DNA of 52,732 nt, from contig CATMRP010000012.1 in NCBI GenBank assembly GCA_950073835.1, forward strand, positions 1 to 52,732, given 5' to 3'. The translations under genes and the position numbers were made by a program. This stretch comes from an uncultured Alteromonadaceae bacterium. GTDB taxonomy: Bacteria; Pseudomonadota; Gammaproteobacteria; Enterobacterales; Alteromonadaceae. This document shows, piece by piece, positions 22,717 to 33,913 of the stretch (positions within the stretch are counted from its first letter, which is position 1; each line of letters begins with the position of its first letter). The notes under the pieces are model-generated. The model made no database searches, was not told the DNA's origin, and saw nothing but the letters and a program-made list of their open reading frames with translations.

Positions 22717-23316
22717 ATGAAATACAGTCCTTTACTGGCAGAGTTAATCGATAGCCTGACCTGCTTACCGGGTGTGGGAAATAAAACGGCCCAACGCATG
22801 GCGTTTCAGTTACTTGAGCGTAACCGAGAAGGTGGCAGAACCCTGAGCGCTGCCTTACACAACGCTATGGAGCATATCGGTCATTGCAAACAGTGCCGTA
22901 ATTTTTCTGAGAATGAGTTGTGCGAAATCTGCCAGCATCCCCAACGTAGCGACAGTCAGCAACTATGCGTTGTAGAGAGCCCACAGGATGTAATGGCTAT
23001 CGAACAAACCATGGCGTACAAAGGCACATACTTTGTATTAATGGGCCATCTGTCACCCATCGATGGCATCGGCCCTGCCGAAATTGGTCTGGATATTCTC
23101 GAAAAGCAAATTACCGAGGGTCAATACGCCGAAGTCATTCTGGCCACTAACCCTACAGTGGAAGGCGAGGCCACTGCCCATTATATTGGCCAACTGTGTC
23201 AGAAGCACAAGGTTTCGGCCAGCCGAATTGCTCATGGTGTGCCGATTGGCGGCGAGCTTGAATACATAGACGGCAATACACTCACCCATGCATTTTCAGG
23301 TCGACGGTCGCTCTGA
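22717..23316 (+). CDS. recR: Recombination mediator protein RecR
   Basis: 199 residues from ATG 22717 ([14 protein letters not shown]), matching the E. coli length of 201; a longer frame from 22630 adds a non-homologous leader. It shows the helix-hairpin-helix [15 protein letters not shown], the zinc finger CKQC...CEIC (about 55-72), and the Toprim domain starting at [14 protein letters not shown] (about 80). It works with RecO (and RecF) to load RecA at gaps. No strong ribosome binding site is visible. It belongs to the ybaB-recR pair of other gammaproteobacteria, now split by the island and the TPR gene. Confidence 0.95.
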   Translation: MKYSPLLAELIDSLTCLPGVGNKTAQRMAFQLLERNREGGRTLSAALHNAMEHIGHCKQCRNFSENELCEICQHPQRSDSQQLCVVESPQDVMAIEQTMAYKGTYFVLMGHLSPIDGIGPAEIGLDILEKQITEGQYAEVILATNPTVEGEATAHYIGQLCQKHKVSASRIAHGVPIGGELEYIDGNTLTHAFSGRRSL

Positions 23317-23467
23317 GGGCCGTCCAATCCCCTTCCAACTAGCCATTCTATAGCCAGTACGTTGCTACCCAATCAACAATTTTTTGTATTTTACCGTTGA
23401 ATTTTCTGTCCTGAGTCCTCACTTGTCTTGTTGAAAAATAATTAAACTGACTAGGAGACTCTGGTTT

Positions 23468-25390
23468 ATGGCTGAAGTGGCCCATCAAGAAACTCATGGC
23501 TTTCAAACAGAAGTAAAACAACTTCTGCATTTGATGATCCATTCTCTGTACTCAAACAAAGAAATCTTTTTACGCGAGTTAGTATCCAACGCAGCAGATG
23601 CCGCTGATAAACTTCGCTTTAAGGCGCTGGAAAACGATAGCCTGTACGAAAATGATGGCGACCTGTGCGTTAAGCTTAGCGTTGATAAAGAAGCTGGCAC
23701 CATCACCATTAGCGATAACGGTATTGGTATGAGCCGCGACGATGTCATTGCCAACCTCGGCACCATTGCAAAGTCGGGCACCGCAGACTTTTTCAGCAAG
23801 CTATCTGGTGATAAAGCCAAGGATTCACAGCTGATTGGTCAGTTTGGTGTTGGTTTTTACTCTGCCTTTATCGTTGCCGATAAAGTTGTCGTTCGCACCC
23901 GCGCTGCAGGCGAGTCTGCTGATCAGGGCGTAGAATGGACTTCTGCGGGGGAAGGCGAGTTCACCGTAGGTGATATCGAAAAGGCCGATCGCGGCACCGA
24001 GATTACGCTTTACCTGCGCGACGACGAAAAAGAATTCGCCGATGATTGGCGCCTGCGTTCGATTATCAGCAAGTACTCCGATCACATCAGTATTCCGGTG
24101 CGCATGTGGAAAGCGCCGGTAGAAGAGCAGGAAGGGCCAGACGGAGAAAAGATCCCGGCTCAACCAGGCGAATGGGAAACCGTTAACAAAGCCACGGCAC
24201 TGTGGACACGCGATAAATCTGAAATTACCGACGAAGAATACATTGAGTTCTATCGCCATGTTTCTCACGACTTTGCCGAGCCAATGAGCTGGGCGCATAA
24301 CAAGGTGGAAGGTAAAACTGAATATACCAGCTTGTTATATATCCCAAGCAAAGCCCCATTCGACTTATGGAACCGTGAGCAAAGCCACGGCCTGAAGCTG
24401 TACGTTCAACGCGTGTTTATTATGGATGACGCTGAGCAGTTTATGCCAACCTATTTGCGCTTTGTAAAAGGTTTGCTGGATTCCAACGATTTACCGCTGA
24501 ATGTCTCCCGTGAAATTCTGCAGGATAACAAAATCACCCAGTCCCTGCGCACTGGCTGTACCAAGCGCGTACTGCAAATGCTTGAGCGCATGGCTAAAAA
24601 CGATGCTGACAAGTATCAGCTGTTCTGGAATGAGTTTGGTAACGTGCTTAAAGAAGGTCCGGCGGAAGACTTCTCGAATAAAGAGAAAGTGGCTGGCCTG
24701 TTGCGCTTTGCTTCAACTCACACCGACAGCAGTGACCAAACGGTATCGCTGGCCGACTATATTTCTCGTATGAAAGATGGTCAGGATAAGATTTACTATG
24801 TGACTGCCGACAGTTATCAGGCAGCCAAGAATAGCCCTCACCTGGAAATCTTCAAGAAGAAAGGCATTGAAGTGCTGTTAATGGGCGAGCGCATCGACGA
24901 GTGGTTAATGCAACATCTGACCGAGTTCGATGGTAAACAGCTGAAGTCGATTGCCCGCGGGGATCTGGATTTAGATGATCTGGAAGACGAAGAAAGCAAA
25001 AAAGCTCATGAAGAAGCCGAAAAGCAGGTGGAAGGCGTACTTGAGCGCGCTAAAACCGCACTGGGCGATAAGGTGATTGATGTTAAATTTACTCACCGTT
25101 TAACCGACTCTCCAGCGGTGATTGTGGCTGACGATAACGGCATGACCACGCAAATGATGAAACTGATGGAAGCGGCTGGTCAGCCTGTTCCAGAAGTGAA
25201 ATATCACTTTGAGCTGAACCCTGAACATCAGTTAGTAAAATTACTGGCCGATGTACAGGATGAAACGGTATTTAAGAACTGGACAGAAGTGTTGTTTGAT
25301 CAGGCAGCGCTCTCTGAGCAGGGTAGTCTTAAAGACCCGGCAACTTTTGTACGCAACCTGAATGGCTTGCTGATGAGTTTGTCGAAGTAA
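23468..25390 (+). CDS. htpG: Hsp90-family chaperone HtpG
   Basis: 640 residues. N-terminal GHKL ATPase domain with [24 protein letters not shown] and [11 protein letters not shown], then the middle domain with a WxRDKSEIT region and the [11 protein letters not shown] motif, and a C-terminal dimerization domain. Cytosolic ATP-dependent chaperone. The start ATG has TAGGAG about 11 bases upstream. It lies 151 bases after recR, in the conserved recR-htpG-adk order. I did not find a clear heat-shock (sigma-32) promoter. A strong terminator follows. Confidence 0.98.
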   Translation: MAEVAHQETHGFQTEVKQLLHLMIHSLYSNKEIFLRELVSNAADAADKLRFKALENDSLYENDGDLCVKLSVDKEAGTITISDNGIGMSRDDVIANLGTIAKSGTADFFSKLSGDKAKDSQLIGQFGVGFYSAFIVADKVVVRTRAAGESADQGVEWTSAGEGEFTVGDIEKADRGTEITLYLRDDEKEFADDWRLRSIISKYSDHISIPVRMWKAPVEEQEGPDGEKIPAQPGEWETVNKATALWTRDKSEITDEEYIEFYRHVSHDFAEPMSWAHNKVEGKTEYTSLLYIPSKAPFDLWNREQSHGLKLYVQRVFIMDDAEQFMPTYLRFVKGLLDSNDLPLNVSREILQDNKITQSLRTGCTKRVLQMLERMAKNDADKYQLFWNEFGNVLKEGPAEDFSNKEKVAGLLRFASTHTDSSDQTVSLADYISRMKDGQDKIYYVTADSYQAAKNSPHLEIFKKKGIEVLLMGERIDEWLMQHLTEFDGKQLKSIARGDLDLDDLEDEESKKAHEEAEKQVEGVLERAKTALGDKVIDVKFTHRLTDSPAVIVADDNGMTTQMMKLMEAAGQPVPEVKYHFELNPEHQLVKLLADVQDETVFKNWTEVLFDQAALSEQGSLKDPATFVRNLNGLLMSLSK

Positions 25391-25415
25391 GACACCAGCG
25401 AAGTACTGAACACAC

Positions 25416-25445
25416 CGGGCAGGTTTTTTCCTGCCCGTTTTTTTT
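25416..25445 (+). terminator. Intrinsic terminator of htpG
   Basis: CGGGCAGG (25416-25423) and CCTGCCCG (25430-25437) with a six-T loop, then eight T. Textbook Rho-independent terminator 25 bases after the stop. 25446-25730 holds nothing I can name apart from an AAAGGT/ACCTTT inverted repeat near 25580-25610. Confidence 0.9.
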
Positions 25446-25730
25446 GTTTGCTCATATGATGTCGACAAAATAAACCAGGTAAACGGCAGATTTCCCCGTA
25501 ACAAACTATCAGTATGGTTTATACTGGATGTTTTTCAGCTTGATATTGCGCTGGATAACACACAGGAATACTTGGATATAAAGGTATTTACTGATTCCCG
25601 CGAACACCTTTATCTGTTATGACTAAAGCAGGAATCAACATTATTGTTATGGCTTTGTGTCGACATTGCGCAATAGTTCAATTTACATACGCTATTAGTC
25701 GTAAGACAACAGACAAGACCAGTTGAGCAC

Positions 25731-25759
25731 TTGTCACGCCGAATGGTAGTGTGTAAAGT
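25731..25759 (+). promoter_or_regulatory. Predicted sigma-70 promoter of adk
   Basis: TTGTCA (25731-25736), 17-base spacer, TAAAGT (25754-25759). Start would fall about 32 bases before the adk ATG. Confidence 0.55.
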
Positions 25760-25783
25760 GCCTCACAGTTATGAAATAAATAA

Positions 25784-26443
<660 letters not shown>

Positions 26444-26466
26444 TCCGGCCTCTTACTGTAATTTGA

Positions 26467-26495
26467 AAGCCGCTGATTTAAACAGCGGCTTTTTT
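26467..26495 (+). terminator. Intrinsic terminator of adk
   Basis: AAGCCGCTG (26467-26475) with CAGCGGCTT (26483-26491), ATTTAAA loop, six T ending at 26495. Confidence 0.9.
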
Positions 26496-26600
26496 GTTTT
26501 TATCGCGATAGTCACGGTGAATTACCGGAATCATTGCTTTACCCGTCACCCGTTTCACTGTCACAATGACCACTTCCAACGAAGAGGTTGAAGTGAAAAG

Positions 26601-27005
26601 ATGATAGTACTTCCGGTTACTGCTTTTTACGCCAGTATTCTGGCATTTATCTATTTGTACATTACTGCATTGGTGATTATGCACAGGCGTAGTAACCAGA
26701 TTGGCGTAGGTGATGGCGGCGATGAAGTACTACAGCGGCTGGTTCGTGTTCATGGTAACTTTGCTGAATATGTACCGCTCACGTTACTGTTGCTGGCGAT
26801 TCTGGAAATCAGCACTGCAATTCCCTGGTTAATTCATGTATTCGGCGCGTCACTGGTGATTGGCCGGGTATTGCATGCCTATGGTTTGCGTCAATCGGTG
26901 GGTGCAACCTGGCAACGGGTCGCAGGCATGATGTTAACCCTGATGTCGCTGTTCGGCCTGGCTAGTGCCAATCTGGTCCTAATTTACTGGTTGCCTTTTT
27001 TGTGA
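26601..27005 (+). CDS. MAPEG-family membrane protein
   Basis: 134 residues with four membrane helices (about 3-25, 52-70, 75-93, 107-131). The MAPEG signature is clear: QRLVRVHGNFAEYVPLTLLLL (about 45-65) and GRVLHAYGLRQS (about 93-104). Members include glutathione-S-transferase-like and eicosanoid enzymes; bacterial ones of this short type are usually uncharacterised. The inner-membrane location is predicted. The stop overlaps the GTG start of the next gene (GTGA), so the two may form an operon, though no functional link is obvious. Confidence 0.88.
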   Translation: MIVLPVTAFYASILAFIYLYITALVIMHRRSNQIGVGDGGDEVLQRLVRVHGNFAEYVPLTLLLLAILEISTAIPWLIHVFGASLVIGRVLHAYGLRQSVGATWQRVAGMMLTLMSLFGLASANLVLIYWLPFL

Positions 27006-28135
27006 ATCCGTTTGCACAACTCATGACACCTGCCTGCCTGCTCGATTTGGCTAAGTTCCGCCAAAATTGTCAGCGAATGAAGGACGTCGCAGACAGTGAA
27101 AAAATGACGCTTCGTCCACACGTTAAAACCCTTAAATCATTACAGGCGGCAGAGTATTACGCGCCAGCCTCGGGCCCCATCACGGTATCAACACTGGCAG
27201 AAGCTGCGACTTTTGCCAGTGCCGGTTATACCGATATTCTCTATGCGGTGGGGCTGTCTCCCAACAAATTTGGGCAGTTGGCTGCGATACAAAGCCTGGC
27301 TCCCAATTTCACGGTAATAGCCGATAGCCAAGCGGCCGTAAACGCATTGGTTGATTATGCCAGTGAATTAGAGCTACCCTTATCGGTGATGCTGGAAGTG
27401 GATGTGGACGATCATCGTGCCGGGTTATTACCGGAATCGCCGGAACTGGTTGCATGTGCCAGAGCTTTATCTGCGGCGGCGAATATTCACTTCCGCGGCA
27501 TCATGACTCATGCCGGTGCCTCCTACGATTGCGATACCAAAGCGGCGCAACAGGCCATGGGGCAGCAAGAATGTGAGCGTATAGCCAAAGCCGCAACCAA
27601 CCTGCTGCAAGCCGGAGTCACCTGTGAACTGGTCTCGGCGGGTTCAACCCCCACGGCGTTAGCGGATATTGAGCATACCGGTATTAATGAACTTCGGGCT
27701 GGCGTCTATGCCACATTCGATTGTGTTATGGCTGGCCTTGGGGTGTGTGAAACTACCGATATTGCCCTGTCTGTGCTGACTTCCGTTATCGGTCATCAGG
27801 GCGATAAAAACTGGGTGATTGTTGATGCCGGCTGGATGGCTCTATCGCGCGATCAGGGCACGGCATCACAGCAGCAGGATTGTGGGTATGGCCTGGTGTG
27901 TGATGAACATGGCAAGCTACTGGACGGCTGGTATGTGAGCGCTACCAATCAGGAACATGGCATTATCAGCCATCGGGATAATCTTACACCGCCGGAGTCT
28001 GTCTTTGGTTATGGCCGTTTACTGCGCATTTTACCTATTCATGCCTGTGCTACAGCAGCTCAGTATTCGAAATATCATGTGATTGGCGATGATGGCAACA
28101 TCACAGCCATCTGGTCACGGGTAAACGGCTGGTAG
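27002..28135 (+). CDS. D-threonine aldolase / D-serine dehydratase-like PLP enzyme
   Basis: 377 residues. An alanine-racemase-like PLP barrel with LRPHVKTLKS near residue 37-46 (the lysine in HVKT is the expected PLP lysine), followed by the small C-terminal domain with the metal ligands QEHG (about 318) and PIHAC (about 348-352). These features define the DSD1/D-threonine aldolase family, which acts on D-beta-hydroxy-amino acids using PLP and a divalent metal. It starts at GTG 27002 overlapping the MAPEG stop; an internal ATG seven codons later is possible. Substrate is not predictable between D-serine and D-threonine types. Confidence 0.85.
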   Translation: MNPFAQLMTPACLLDLAKFRQNCQRMKDVADSEKMTLRPHVKTLKSLQAAEYYAPASGPITVSTLAEAATFASAGYTDILYAVGLSPNKFGQLAAIQSLAPNFTVIADSQAAVNALVDYASELELPLSVMLEVDVDDHRAGLLPESPELVACARALSAAANIHFRGIMTHAGASYDCDTKAAQQAMGQQECERIAKAATNLLQAGVTCELVSAGSTPTALADIEHTGINELRAGVYATFDCVMAGLGVCETTDIALSVLTSVIGHQGDKNWVIVDAGWMALSRDQGTASQQQDCGYGLVCDEHGKLLDGWYVSATNQEHGIISHRDNLTPPESVFGYGRLLRILPIHACATAAQYSKYHVIGDDGNITAIWSRVNGW

Positions 28136-28231
28136 TGCTGGTTTAGTGAGGCGTTCTTAACGCTGTAGGCTAGGCAAATAAGCTGCATAAGTTTACACTA
28201 GCAGCATGTTGTTTATTCGTTGCTGTACCCA

Positions 28232-28948
28232 ATGAAGTTTCGCCAGCTAATCAGTAGTTTTTGTCTATTCGCGCTCAGCACCGGAGGAGCATTCGCTAAT
28301 ACGCCCTCATTGGTCGTGTATACCGAAGTATCACCACCTTATCAATACCTGGAAGGTGATCAGGTTAGTGGTATTGCTACGGAGCGGGTCCGCAACATCA
28401 TTTCTCATGCCGGGCTTACTGCTGAATTCAAGATATATCCCTGGGCCAGGGCGATGCTTAATGTCGAGCGCTCCAGCCGGGCCTTGATTTACTCCATGGC
28501 AAAGACGCCGCAGCGCGAAGATCGGTTTCACTGGATTGCTCCGGTTGCCAGGTTTGACCTGAGCATTTTGTCGCTCGCGAAACGAAACGATATCCAGCTT
28601 GATAGCCAGCTTAATCTGAATGGCCTGTCAGCAGCCGCTCAGCGGGGCGACATTGCCGAATCCTGGCTCGTTACCAAAGGCCTCAGGGAAGGTAAAGACC
28701 TACTGGTATGCGCCGATATTCTCTGTTCATGGGAGCAGTTAAAGGTGGGTACTGTTGATATCATTATTGAAGATCCTGACTTGATTGAAGCCACCGCGGA
28801 GCTGGCTGGTTTACAAGCCGGGGATATTAAGGTTGTGCAGGCTGTACCGGCACTGTCTGTTGTGGCTTATCTGGCGGCTAATGGTGATATGGACCCAGAG
28901 ATAGTGGAGCGCCTGCAGGTTGCCGCCCGGGAACTGGGTTATCAGTGA
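28232..28948 (+). CDS. Periplasmic solute-binding protein (SBP_bac_3-like)
   Basis: 238 residues from ATG 28232 (MKFRQLISSF; the frame's TTG four codons earlier would spoil the signal peptide). Signal peptide to about residue 22 (LSTGGAFA, cleavage before NTP). The mature part opens LVVYTEVSPPYQYLEGDQVSGIATE, the standard beginning of amino-acid-type binding proteins. It continues with IYPWARAMLNVERSSRALIYSMAKTPQRE, as in the orphan proteins of marine gammaproteobacteria that lack a partner permease. No transporter genes are adjacent, so the ligand and role (uptake or sensing) are open. Confidence 0.8.
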   Translation: MKFRQLISSFCLFALSTGGAFANTPSLVVYTEVSPPYQYLEGDQVSGIATERVRNIISHAGLTAEFKIYPWARAMLNVERSSRALIYSMAKTPQREDRFHWIAPVARFDLSILSLAKRNDIQLDSQLNLNGLSAAAQRGDIAESWLVTKGLREGKDLLVCADILCSWEQLKVGTVDIIIEDPDLIEATAELAGLQAGDIKVVQAVPALSVVAYLAANGDMDPEIVERLQVAARELGYQ

Positions 28949-28956
28949 CGCATAAA

Positions 28957-28980
28957 AAAGGCCACCATCAGGTAGCCTTT
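28957..28980 (-). terminator. Terminator of the his operon
   Basis: Read on the minus strand: AAAGGCTACC, TGAT loop, GGTGGCCTTT with one G-T pair, then a T run. It lies 16 bases beyond the hisIE stop. It may also serve the convergent binding-protein gene. Confidence 0.8.
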
Positions 28981-28996
28981 GTTCAAGTCGTGGTGG

Positions 28997-29617
28997 TTAG
29001 CCTTTGTGGCGTTCTCTGAGAACGTTTACCGCTTCTGATACCGACATATCACAGGCCTGGAGCAATACCGTTAAATGGTAAAGCAAGTCTGCTGCTTCAT
29101 TACGCAGCTCTTCTTTATCCATCACGGTGGCCGCTAGCGCAGTTTCAACGCCTTCTTCACCTACTTTCTGCGCGATACGCTTTACACCTTTACTGTACAG
29201 TTTGGCGGTGTAGCTCGACTCCGGATCGGCCGATTTACGCGCAGCCAGCACCCGCTCTAAATCGCCAACAAAGGTGTAATCGGCAATGTCGCCATCAAAC
29301 CAACAGCTCTCAGCGCCGGTGTGACAGGTAGGGCCGTTAGGGTTGGCCAGCACCAATAACGAATCGTCATCGCAATCACTGCTGACACTGACTAAATCCA
29401 GCGTGTTACCGGAAGTTTCACCTTTTTGCCATAGGCGCTGCTTAGAGCGGCTAAAAAAGGTGACTTTACCGCTACTCAGGGTAACCTCGAGTGCTTCCGG
29501 GTTCATGTAACCCTGCATCAATACTTTGCCGGTCACCGCATCCTGCACGATGGCGGGTAGCAGGTTATCCATTTTTGCCCAGGCTAACTGGCCCTGGGTG
29601 TCTAGTGTAATTTTCAT
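28997..29617 (-). CDS. hisIE: Phosphoribosyl-AMP cyclohydrolase / phosphoribosyl-ATP pyrophosphatase
   Basis: 206 residues from ATG 29617 (AAGGAA 9 bases upstream), a fusion as in enterobacteria. The N-terminal HisI part (about 1-110) has [25 protein letters not shown] and the zinc-ligand region [12 protein letters not shown]. The C-terminal HisE part (about 115-205) has [10 protein letters not shown] and the metal-binding helix [13 protein letters not shown]...EAADLLYHL. It performs steps 2 and 3 of histidine synthesis. It is the last gene of the operon, 10 bases after hisF. Confidence 0.97.
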   Translation of the reverse strand: MKITLDTQGQLAWAKMDNLLPAIVQDAVTGKVLMQGYMNPEALEVTLSSGKVTFFSRSKQRLWQKGETSGNTLDLVSVSSDCDDDSLLVLANPNGPTCHTGAESCWFDGDIADYTFVGDLERVLAARKSADPESSYTAKLYSKGVKRIAQKVGEEGVETALAATVMDKEELRNEAADLLYHLTVLLQACDMSVSEAVNVLRERHKG

Positions 29618-29627
29618 AGTTGTTTCC

Positions 29628-30419
29628 TTATGCCCCAACCGTATAACGCTGGCGCATGGGGACACCGGCAGCTACCAGAGTCGCTTTTAATTCGTCGATG
29701 TTAATAATGGCTTTGTGGAATACTGAGGCGGCCAGCGCGCCGTCGACATCGGCTTGCTTAAATACGTCGGTAAAGTGTTCAATGGCACCGGCACCGCCTG
29801 ACGCAATCAGTGGGATGTTACAAACGTCCCGCACGGCTGCCAGCTGGGCAATATCATAGCCTTTGCGCACACCATCCTGATTCATGCAGTTAAGCACAAT
29901 CTCGCCCGCACCGCGTGACTGCACTTCTTTGATCCAGTCCAGGGTTTGCCAGGCAGTTTGCTGAGTGCGGCTTTCATCGCCGGTAAATTTGTACACTTCG
30001 TACTGGTTATTGGCTTCGTTATAAAAACTGTCGATACCAATGACCACACACTGCTGCCCATATACATCGTGCAGTTCATTAATCAGGTTGGGATTGGTAA
30101 GGGCCGGTGAGTTAATCGAAATTTTATCCGCGCCCATCTCAAGAATGCGCCCGGCATCTTCTACCGACTTAATCCCGCCTGCGACACAAAAAGGAATATC
30201 AATAACCTGAGCAATACGGCTCACCCAGCTTTTATCCACCACGCGCTGATCGGAGCTGGCGGTAATATCATAAAAAACCAGTTCGTCGGCACCGGCTTTG
30301 GCGTATTGCTCGGCCAGCGGTACGATATCGCCAATGATTTCGTGATTACGAAATTGTACGCCTTTAACCACCTTACCGTCGCGTACGTCAAGACAGGGAA
30401 TTATCCGTTTTGCCAGCAT
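29628..30419 (-). CDS. hisF: Imidazole glycerol phosphate synthase cyclase subunit
   Basis: 263 residues, (beta/alpha)8 barrel. [20 protein letters not shown] contains the catalytic D11; the second catalytic aspartate is in VIGIDSFY (about 130). It uses ammonia from HisH to make IGP and AICAR. Its start lies inside the end of hisA (19-base overlap). Confidence 0.98.
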   Translation of the reverse strand: MLAKRIIPCLDVRDGKVVKGVQFRNHEIIGDIVPLAEQYAKAGADELVFYDITASSDQRVVDKSWVSRIAQVIDIPFCVAGGIKSVEDAGRILEMGADKISINSPALTNPNLINELHDVYGQQCVVIGIDSFYNEANNQYEVYKFTGDESRTQQTAWQTLDWIKEVQSRGAGEIVLNCMNQDGVRKGYDIAQLAAVRDVCNIPLIASGGAGAIEHFTDVFKQADVDGALAASVFHKAIINIDELKATLVAAGVPMRQRYTVGA

Positions 30420-31138
30420 GCAATAGCCTCCTCAACGGTGAATTTACCTTCCAGTAGTGCCCGGCCTAAAATGACGCCGCCCACACCGGTCGGGCGTAAC
30501 GCGCGAATATCATTAAGTCCGCCAATGCCGCCAGAGGCCTGCCAGGATACGTTAGGGAACTGTTTACTCACCTCGGTATACAGTTCAACATTTGAACCCT
30601 GAAGCGTGCCGTCACGGCTGATATCGGTGCAAAGCACGTGCTTAGCATCCACTTCGGCAAAGGCTTCGAGGATTTGCTCCAGTGATACGCCGGAGTTCTC
30701 CTGCCAGCCGTGGGTGGCAATAAACTTATTGCCGTCATCGTCGATGTTAATATCCAGCGCCAGTACAATGTGCCCCGGCCCGTACTGTTTTACCCAGCTT
30801 TTTACCAGCTCGGTTTGCTTTACTGCCAGCGAGCCAATGACCACGCGGCTAACACCCGACTCAAGCAGTTGTGCCACTTCGCGCTCCTCACGAATGCCAC
30901 CGCCCGACTGGAATTTCATGCGCTTGGTATCAACCATGGCGCGGATCAGTTCCAGCTGTCGCTTATCGGTGTCTTTGGCACCGGTGAGATCAACAATGTG
31001 CAGCCATTCGGCGCCCTGATCAGCATAGCTGTGTACGACCTCCACCGGGTCAAGGGTGTACTGGGTTTTTTGGTTATAGTCGCCCTGGTACAGTCGCACC
31101 ACGGCGCCGTCGATTAAATCGATAGCAGGTATAATCAT
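30401..31138 (-). CDS. hisA: ProFAR isomerase (HisA)
   Basis: 245 residues, half-barrel duplication related to His[22 protein letters not shown] carries the catalytic D8; the partner aspartate is in [12 protein letters not shown]. Converts ProFAR to PRFAR. It starts 2 bases after the hisH stop and overlaps hisF by 19 bases, so translation is coupled. Confidence 0.98.
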   Translation of the reverse strand: MIIPAIDLIDGAVVRLYQGDYNQKTQYTLDPVEVVHSYADQGAEWLHIVDLTGAKDTDKRQLELIRAMVDTKRMKFQSGGGIREEREVAQLLESGVSRVVIGSLAVKQTELVKSWVKQYGPGHIVLALDINIDDDGNKFIATHGWQENSGVSLEQILEAFAEVDAKHVLCTDISRDGTLQGSNVELYTEVSKQFPNVSWQASGGIGGLNDIRALRPTGVGGVILGRALLEGKFTVEEAIACWQNG

Positions 31139-31140
31139 GA

Positions 31141-31746
31141 TTATAGGTTCACAAAGTTGGTTAGCAGTTGTGCGCCGGCTTCACCTGAACGCTCAGGGTG
31201 AAATTGCACCCCGAAGAAATTATTGTGCTGAATAGCCGCTGAAAAGGTTTGGCCGTACTCGCAGCTCGCCAGGGTGTGCTCATAAACAGGCACTGCAAAG
31301 CTGTGCACAAAATAAAAATAAGTGCCTTCGCCTAAGCCTTTAAACAGCGGCGAGTCGCCGACCGGGCTAATGGTATTCCAGCCCATGTGGGGTAAGCGCA
31401 GCTCGCCAGCCTGCATGCGTTTCACATGGCCGGGTAACAGCTTTAAACAGTCGATGGTGCCAGTAGTGGCTTCATCGGATTGCTCAACCATCAGCTGCAT
31501 GCCTAAGCACACGCCCAGTACCGGCTGAGTTAAGCCTTGTAGCGTTGGAATAAGCTGTTTGGCGGTGATGCTGGTCATGGCCGCGCCAGCTGCCCCGACG
31601 CCGGGTAAAAATACCTTATCGGCACCTTTAATAACCGCCGGATCGTCCGATACCGTTACACTGACACCCAGGCGCTCAAGGGCAAATTTAACCGAGGAAA
31701 TATTGGCGCAACCGGTGTTAACAATAACAATGGTTTGCTGGGTCAT
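31141..31746 (-). CDS. hisH: Imidazole glycerol phosphate synthase glutaminase subunit
   Basis: 201 residues, class I glutamine amidotransferase. The oxyanion strand [12 protein letters not shown], nucleophile elbow GVCLGMQ (Cys about 80) and the HPE triad end ([10 protein letters not shown]) are all present. It supplies ammonia to HisF. One-base overlap with the hisB stop. Confidence 0.98.
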   Translation of the reverse strand: MTQQTIVIVNTGCANISSVKFALERLGVSVTVSDDPAVIKGADKVFLPGVGAAGAAMTSITAKQLIPTLQGLTQPVLGVCLGMQLMVEQSDEATTGTIDCLKLLPGHVKRMQAGELRLPHMGWNTISPVGDSPLFKGLGEGTYFYFVHSFAVPVYEHTLASCEYGQTFSAAIQHNNFFGVQFHPERSGEAGAQLLTNFVNL

Positions 31747-32816
31747 TACAGGGCTCCTTTACTGCTTGGCAGGGCATCACCCGAACGGGTAATGGCCTGA
31801 CGTAACGCCCGGCCAAATACCTTAAACAGGCTCTCTACCTGATGGTGAGCATTACCTTCGCTGGTGGATAAGTGCAGCGACAGTCCCATGCTTTGGGCCA
31901 GTGAATAAAAGAAGTGCTCAACCATCTCGGTGGCCATTTCGCCAACCTGATCACGGCTGAATTTGGCATCAAATTTCAGGTAAGGGCGATTGGAAATATC
32001 CATAATACATTCGGCGCGACACTCATCCATCGGCAGGGCAAAACCAAAGCGGCCAATGCCACGCTTGTTACCCAGTGCTTTCTTAAGGGCTTCCCCTAAC
32101 GCCAGTGCAGTGTCTTCTACACTGTGGTGATCGTCGATGTGCAGATCACCGTCAGTTTTAAGCTGTAACTCAAAACCACCGTGGGTGGCAATCTGGTCGA
32201 GCATATGGTCGAAAAAGCCCATGCCGGTGGCAATCGTCGACTTTGCCGTCGAGTCTAAATCTACCCGTACATGAATGTCGGTTTCAGAGGTGGTTCGGGT
32301 GACTTCAGCAATGCGTGAAGACGCCAGTAATTGCTTCTCGATAGCCGGCCAGTTAATGCCGTCACGGCTGTACTGAATACCTTTAATACCCATGTTTTCG
32401 GCCAACTGCATATCAGTCATGCGATCGCCAATCACGTATGAGCGGGTAAAGTCGACCTTACCCTGTTGCAGATAGTCTTTGACCAGACCAAGTTTAGGCT
32501 TACGGCAGGAACAGTTGTCTTCATCAAAGTGCGGGCAAATCAACACATCGTCGAAGGTCACGCCCTGACTTTCAAACACTGCCATCATGGCATTGTGGGG
32601 CAGGTCAAAATCGGCCTGCGGAAAGCTGTCGGTACCCAGACCATCCTGATTGGTCACCATCACCAGTCTGAAGCCGGCGGCTTTCAGTTTGAGTAAAACC
32701 GGGATCACCTGAGGTTCGAATACCAGCTTTTCGAGGCTGTCGAGTTGCTTGTCGATAGGTGGCTCTTCTACCAGAGTGCCGTCACGGTCGATAAATAAAA
32801 TAGCTTGCTGGCTCAC
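31746..32816 (-). CDS. hisB: Bifunctional histidinol-phosphatase / imidazoleglycerol-phosphate dehydratase
   Basis: 356 residues, the fused form typical of gammaproteobacteria. N-terminal HAD phosphatase (about 1-165): [12 protein letters not shown] with D9/D11, then the zinc-binding [15 protein letters not shown] loop. The C-terminal dehydratase (about 170-356) has [16 protein letters not shown] and the metal-binding DDHHSVED and [10 protein letters not shown] motifs. Steps 7 and 9 of the pathway. Four-base overlap with hisC. Confidence 0.98.
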   Translation of the reverse strand: MSQQAILFIDRDGTLVEEPPIDKQLDSLEKLVFEPQVIPVLLKLKAAGFRLVMVTNQDGLGTDSFPQADFDLPHNAMMAVFESQGVTFDDVLICPHFDEDNCSCRKPKLGLVKDYLQQGKVDFTRSYVIGDRMTDMQLAENMGIKGIQYSRDGINWPAIEKQLLASSRIAEVTRTTSETDIHVRVDLDSTAKSTIATGMGFFDHMLDQIATHGGFELQLKTDGDLHIDDHHSVEDTALALGEALKKALGNKRGIGRFGFALPMDECRAECIMDISNRPYLKFDAKFSRDQVGEMATEMVEHFFYSLAQSMGLSLHLSTSEGNAHHQVESLFKVFGRALRQAITRSGDALPSSKGAL

Positions 32817-33898
32817 AGTGATGCTCCCGCTTGCTCAAAATAAGCGTCTAATAAGGAAAGTAAACGCTGATTCTGTTCAGCGCTGCCAATAGTTACCCGC
32901 AGGCAGTTTTGCAGGTTAAGTTGTTTGGACTGATCGCGAATAAGCATGCCCTGACTTACCAGGTATTGCATGATCTGCGCGCAGTGGCTGTGGCGGAACA
33001 AAATATAGTTGGCTTTCACATCGCCAACCAGTGCTACGCCGGGCCGTTTGGCCAGCTCTGCCTGCAGCGTGGTGCGCTGTTCATTTAAAAACGTCACCTG
33101 TTGCTGCATTCGCGCAATATTCTCGGCCGTTAATGCCTGCGCCACAATTTGCGCTACCGGTTCCGGGATAGGGTAGGGTGCAATCACTTTTAACAGCGAC
33201 TGGATTATCGCTTCACTGGCAATGGTAAAGCCACAGCGTAAACCGGCCAGGGCAAAGGCTTTGGAAAGCGTACGTAATACCACCAGGTTAGGGTAAGCTG
33301 CCAGCTGCGTTGCCCAGGTGTTGTCGATATCAAACTCAATGTAGGCTTCGTCTACCACTACCAGGGCGGTGTCTGCAAAATGCTCAAGTACCGCAGTTAA
33401 GTCAGCTTTGCTAACCTGCGTGCCGGTAGGGTTATTAGGCGCACAAATAAATACCAGGTTAACGTCTTCTGTCGCGCAGATTCCGTCTACATCCAGGCTA
33501 AAGTTGGCGTTTAAGGGAACGCGTTTAATACCTACATCACAGGTTTCCGCGCTGATGGCATACATGCCATAGGTCGGCGGGCATATCAGAATATTATCTT
33601 CGCCCGGGGTACAAAAGGTGCGAATTAACAGCTCAATACCTTCATCGGCGCCGCGCGTTACTATCAGTTGTGACTTATCTACACCGGCATAGTTGGCATA
33701 GCCGTTAATCACGCTGTCGGGCTGACAGGAGGGGTAACGGTTAAAGTTACCCGAGTCAATGTCGTAAGGATTGGCAAAAGGCGATTCGTTGGCGTTTAGC
33801 CAGTCCTGACCACCGGAAAATAACCGGCGCGCTGATTCATAGGGTTTCAGCGGCACCAGATTGGCGTTGATTAAAGTATCAACCAGTTTGCTCGTCAT
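32813..33898 (-). CDS. hisC: Histidinol-phosphate aminotransferase
   Basis: 361 residues, fold-type I PLP enzyme. [11 protein letters not shown] near the N-terminus, APNNPTG (about 153-159), DEAYIEF, and the Schiff-base lysine K213 in [11 protein letters not shown]. Converts imidazole-acetol phosphate to histidinol phosphate. It lies 15 bases after hisD and overlaps hisB by 4 bases. Confidence 0.97.
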   Translation of the reverse strand: MTSKLVDTLINANLVPLKPYESARRLFSGGQDWLNANESPFANPYDIDSGNFNRYPSCQPDSVINGYANYAGVDKSQLIVTRGADEGIELLIRTFCTPGEDNILICPPTYGMYAISAETCDVGIKRVPLNANFSLDVDGICATEDVNLVFICAPNNPTGTQVSKADLTAVLEHFADTALVVVDEAYIEFDIDNTWATQLAAYPNLVVLRTLSKAFALAGLRCGFTIASEAIIQSLLKVIAPYPIPEPVAQIVAQALTAENIARMQQQVTFLNEQRTTLQAELAKRPGVALVGDVKANYILFRHSHCAQIMQYLVSQGMLIRDQSKQLNLQNCLRVTIGSAEQNQRLLSLLDAYFEQAGASL

Positions 33899-33913
33899 AG
33901 CGGTCTCTGTTAG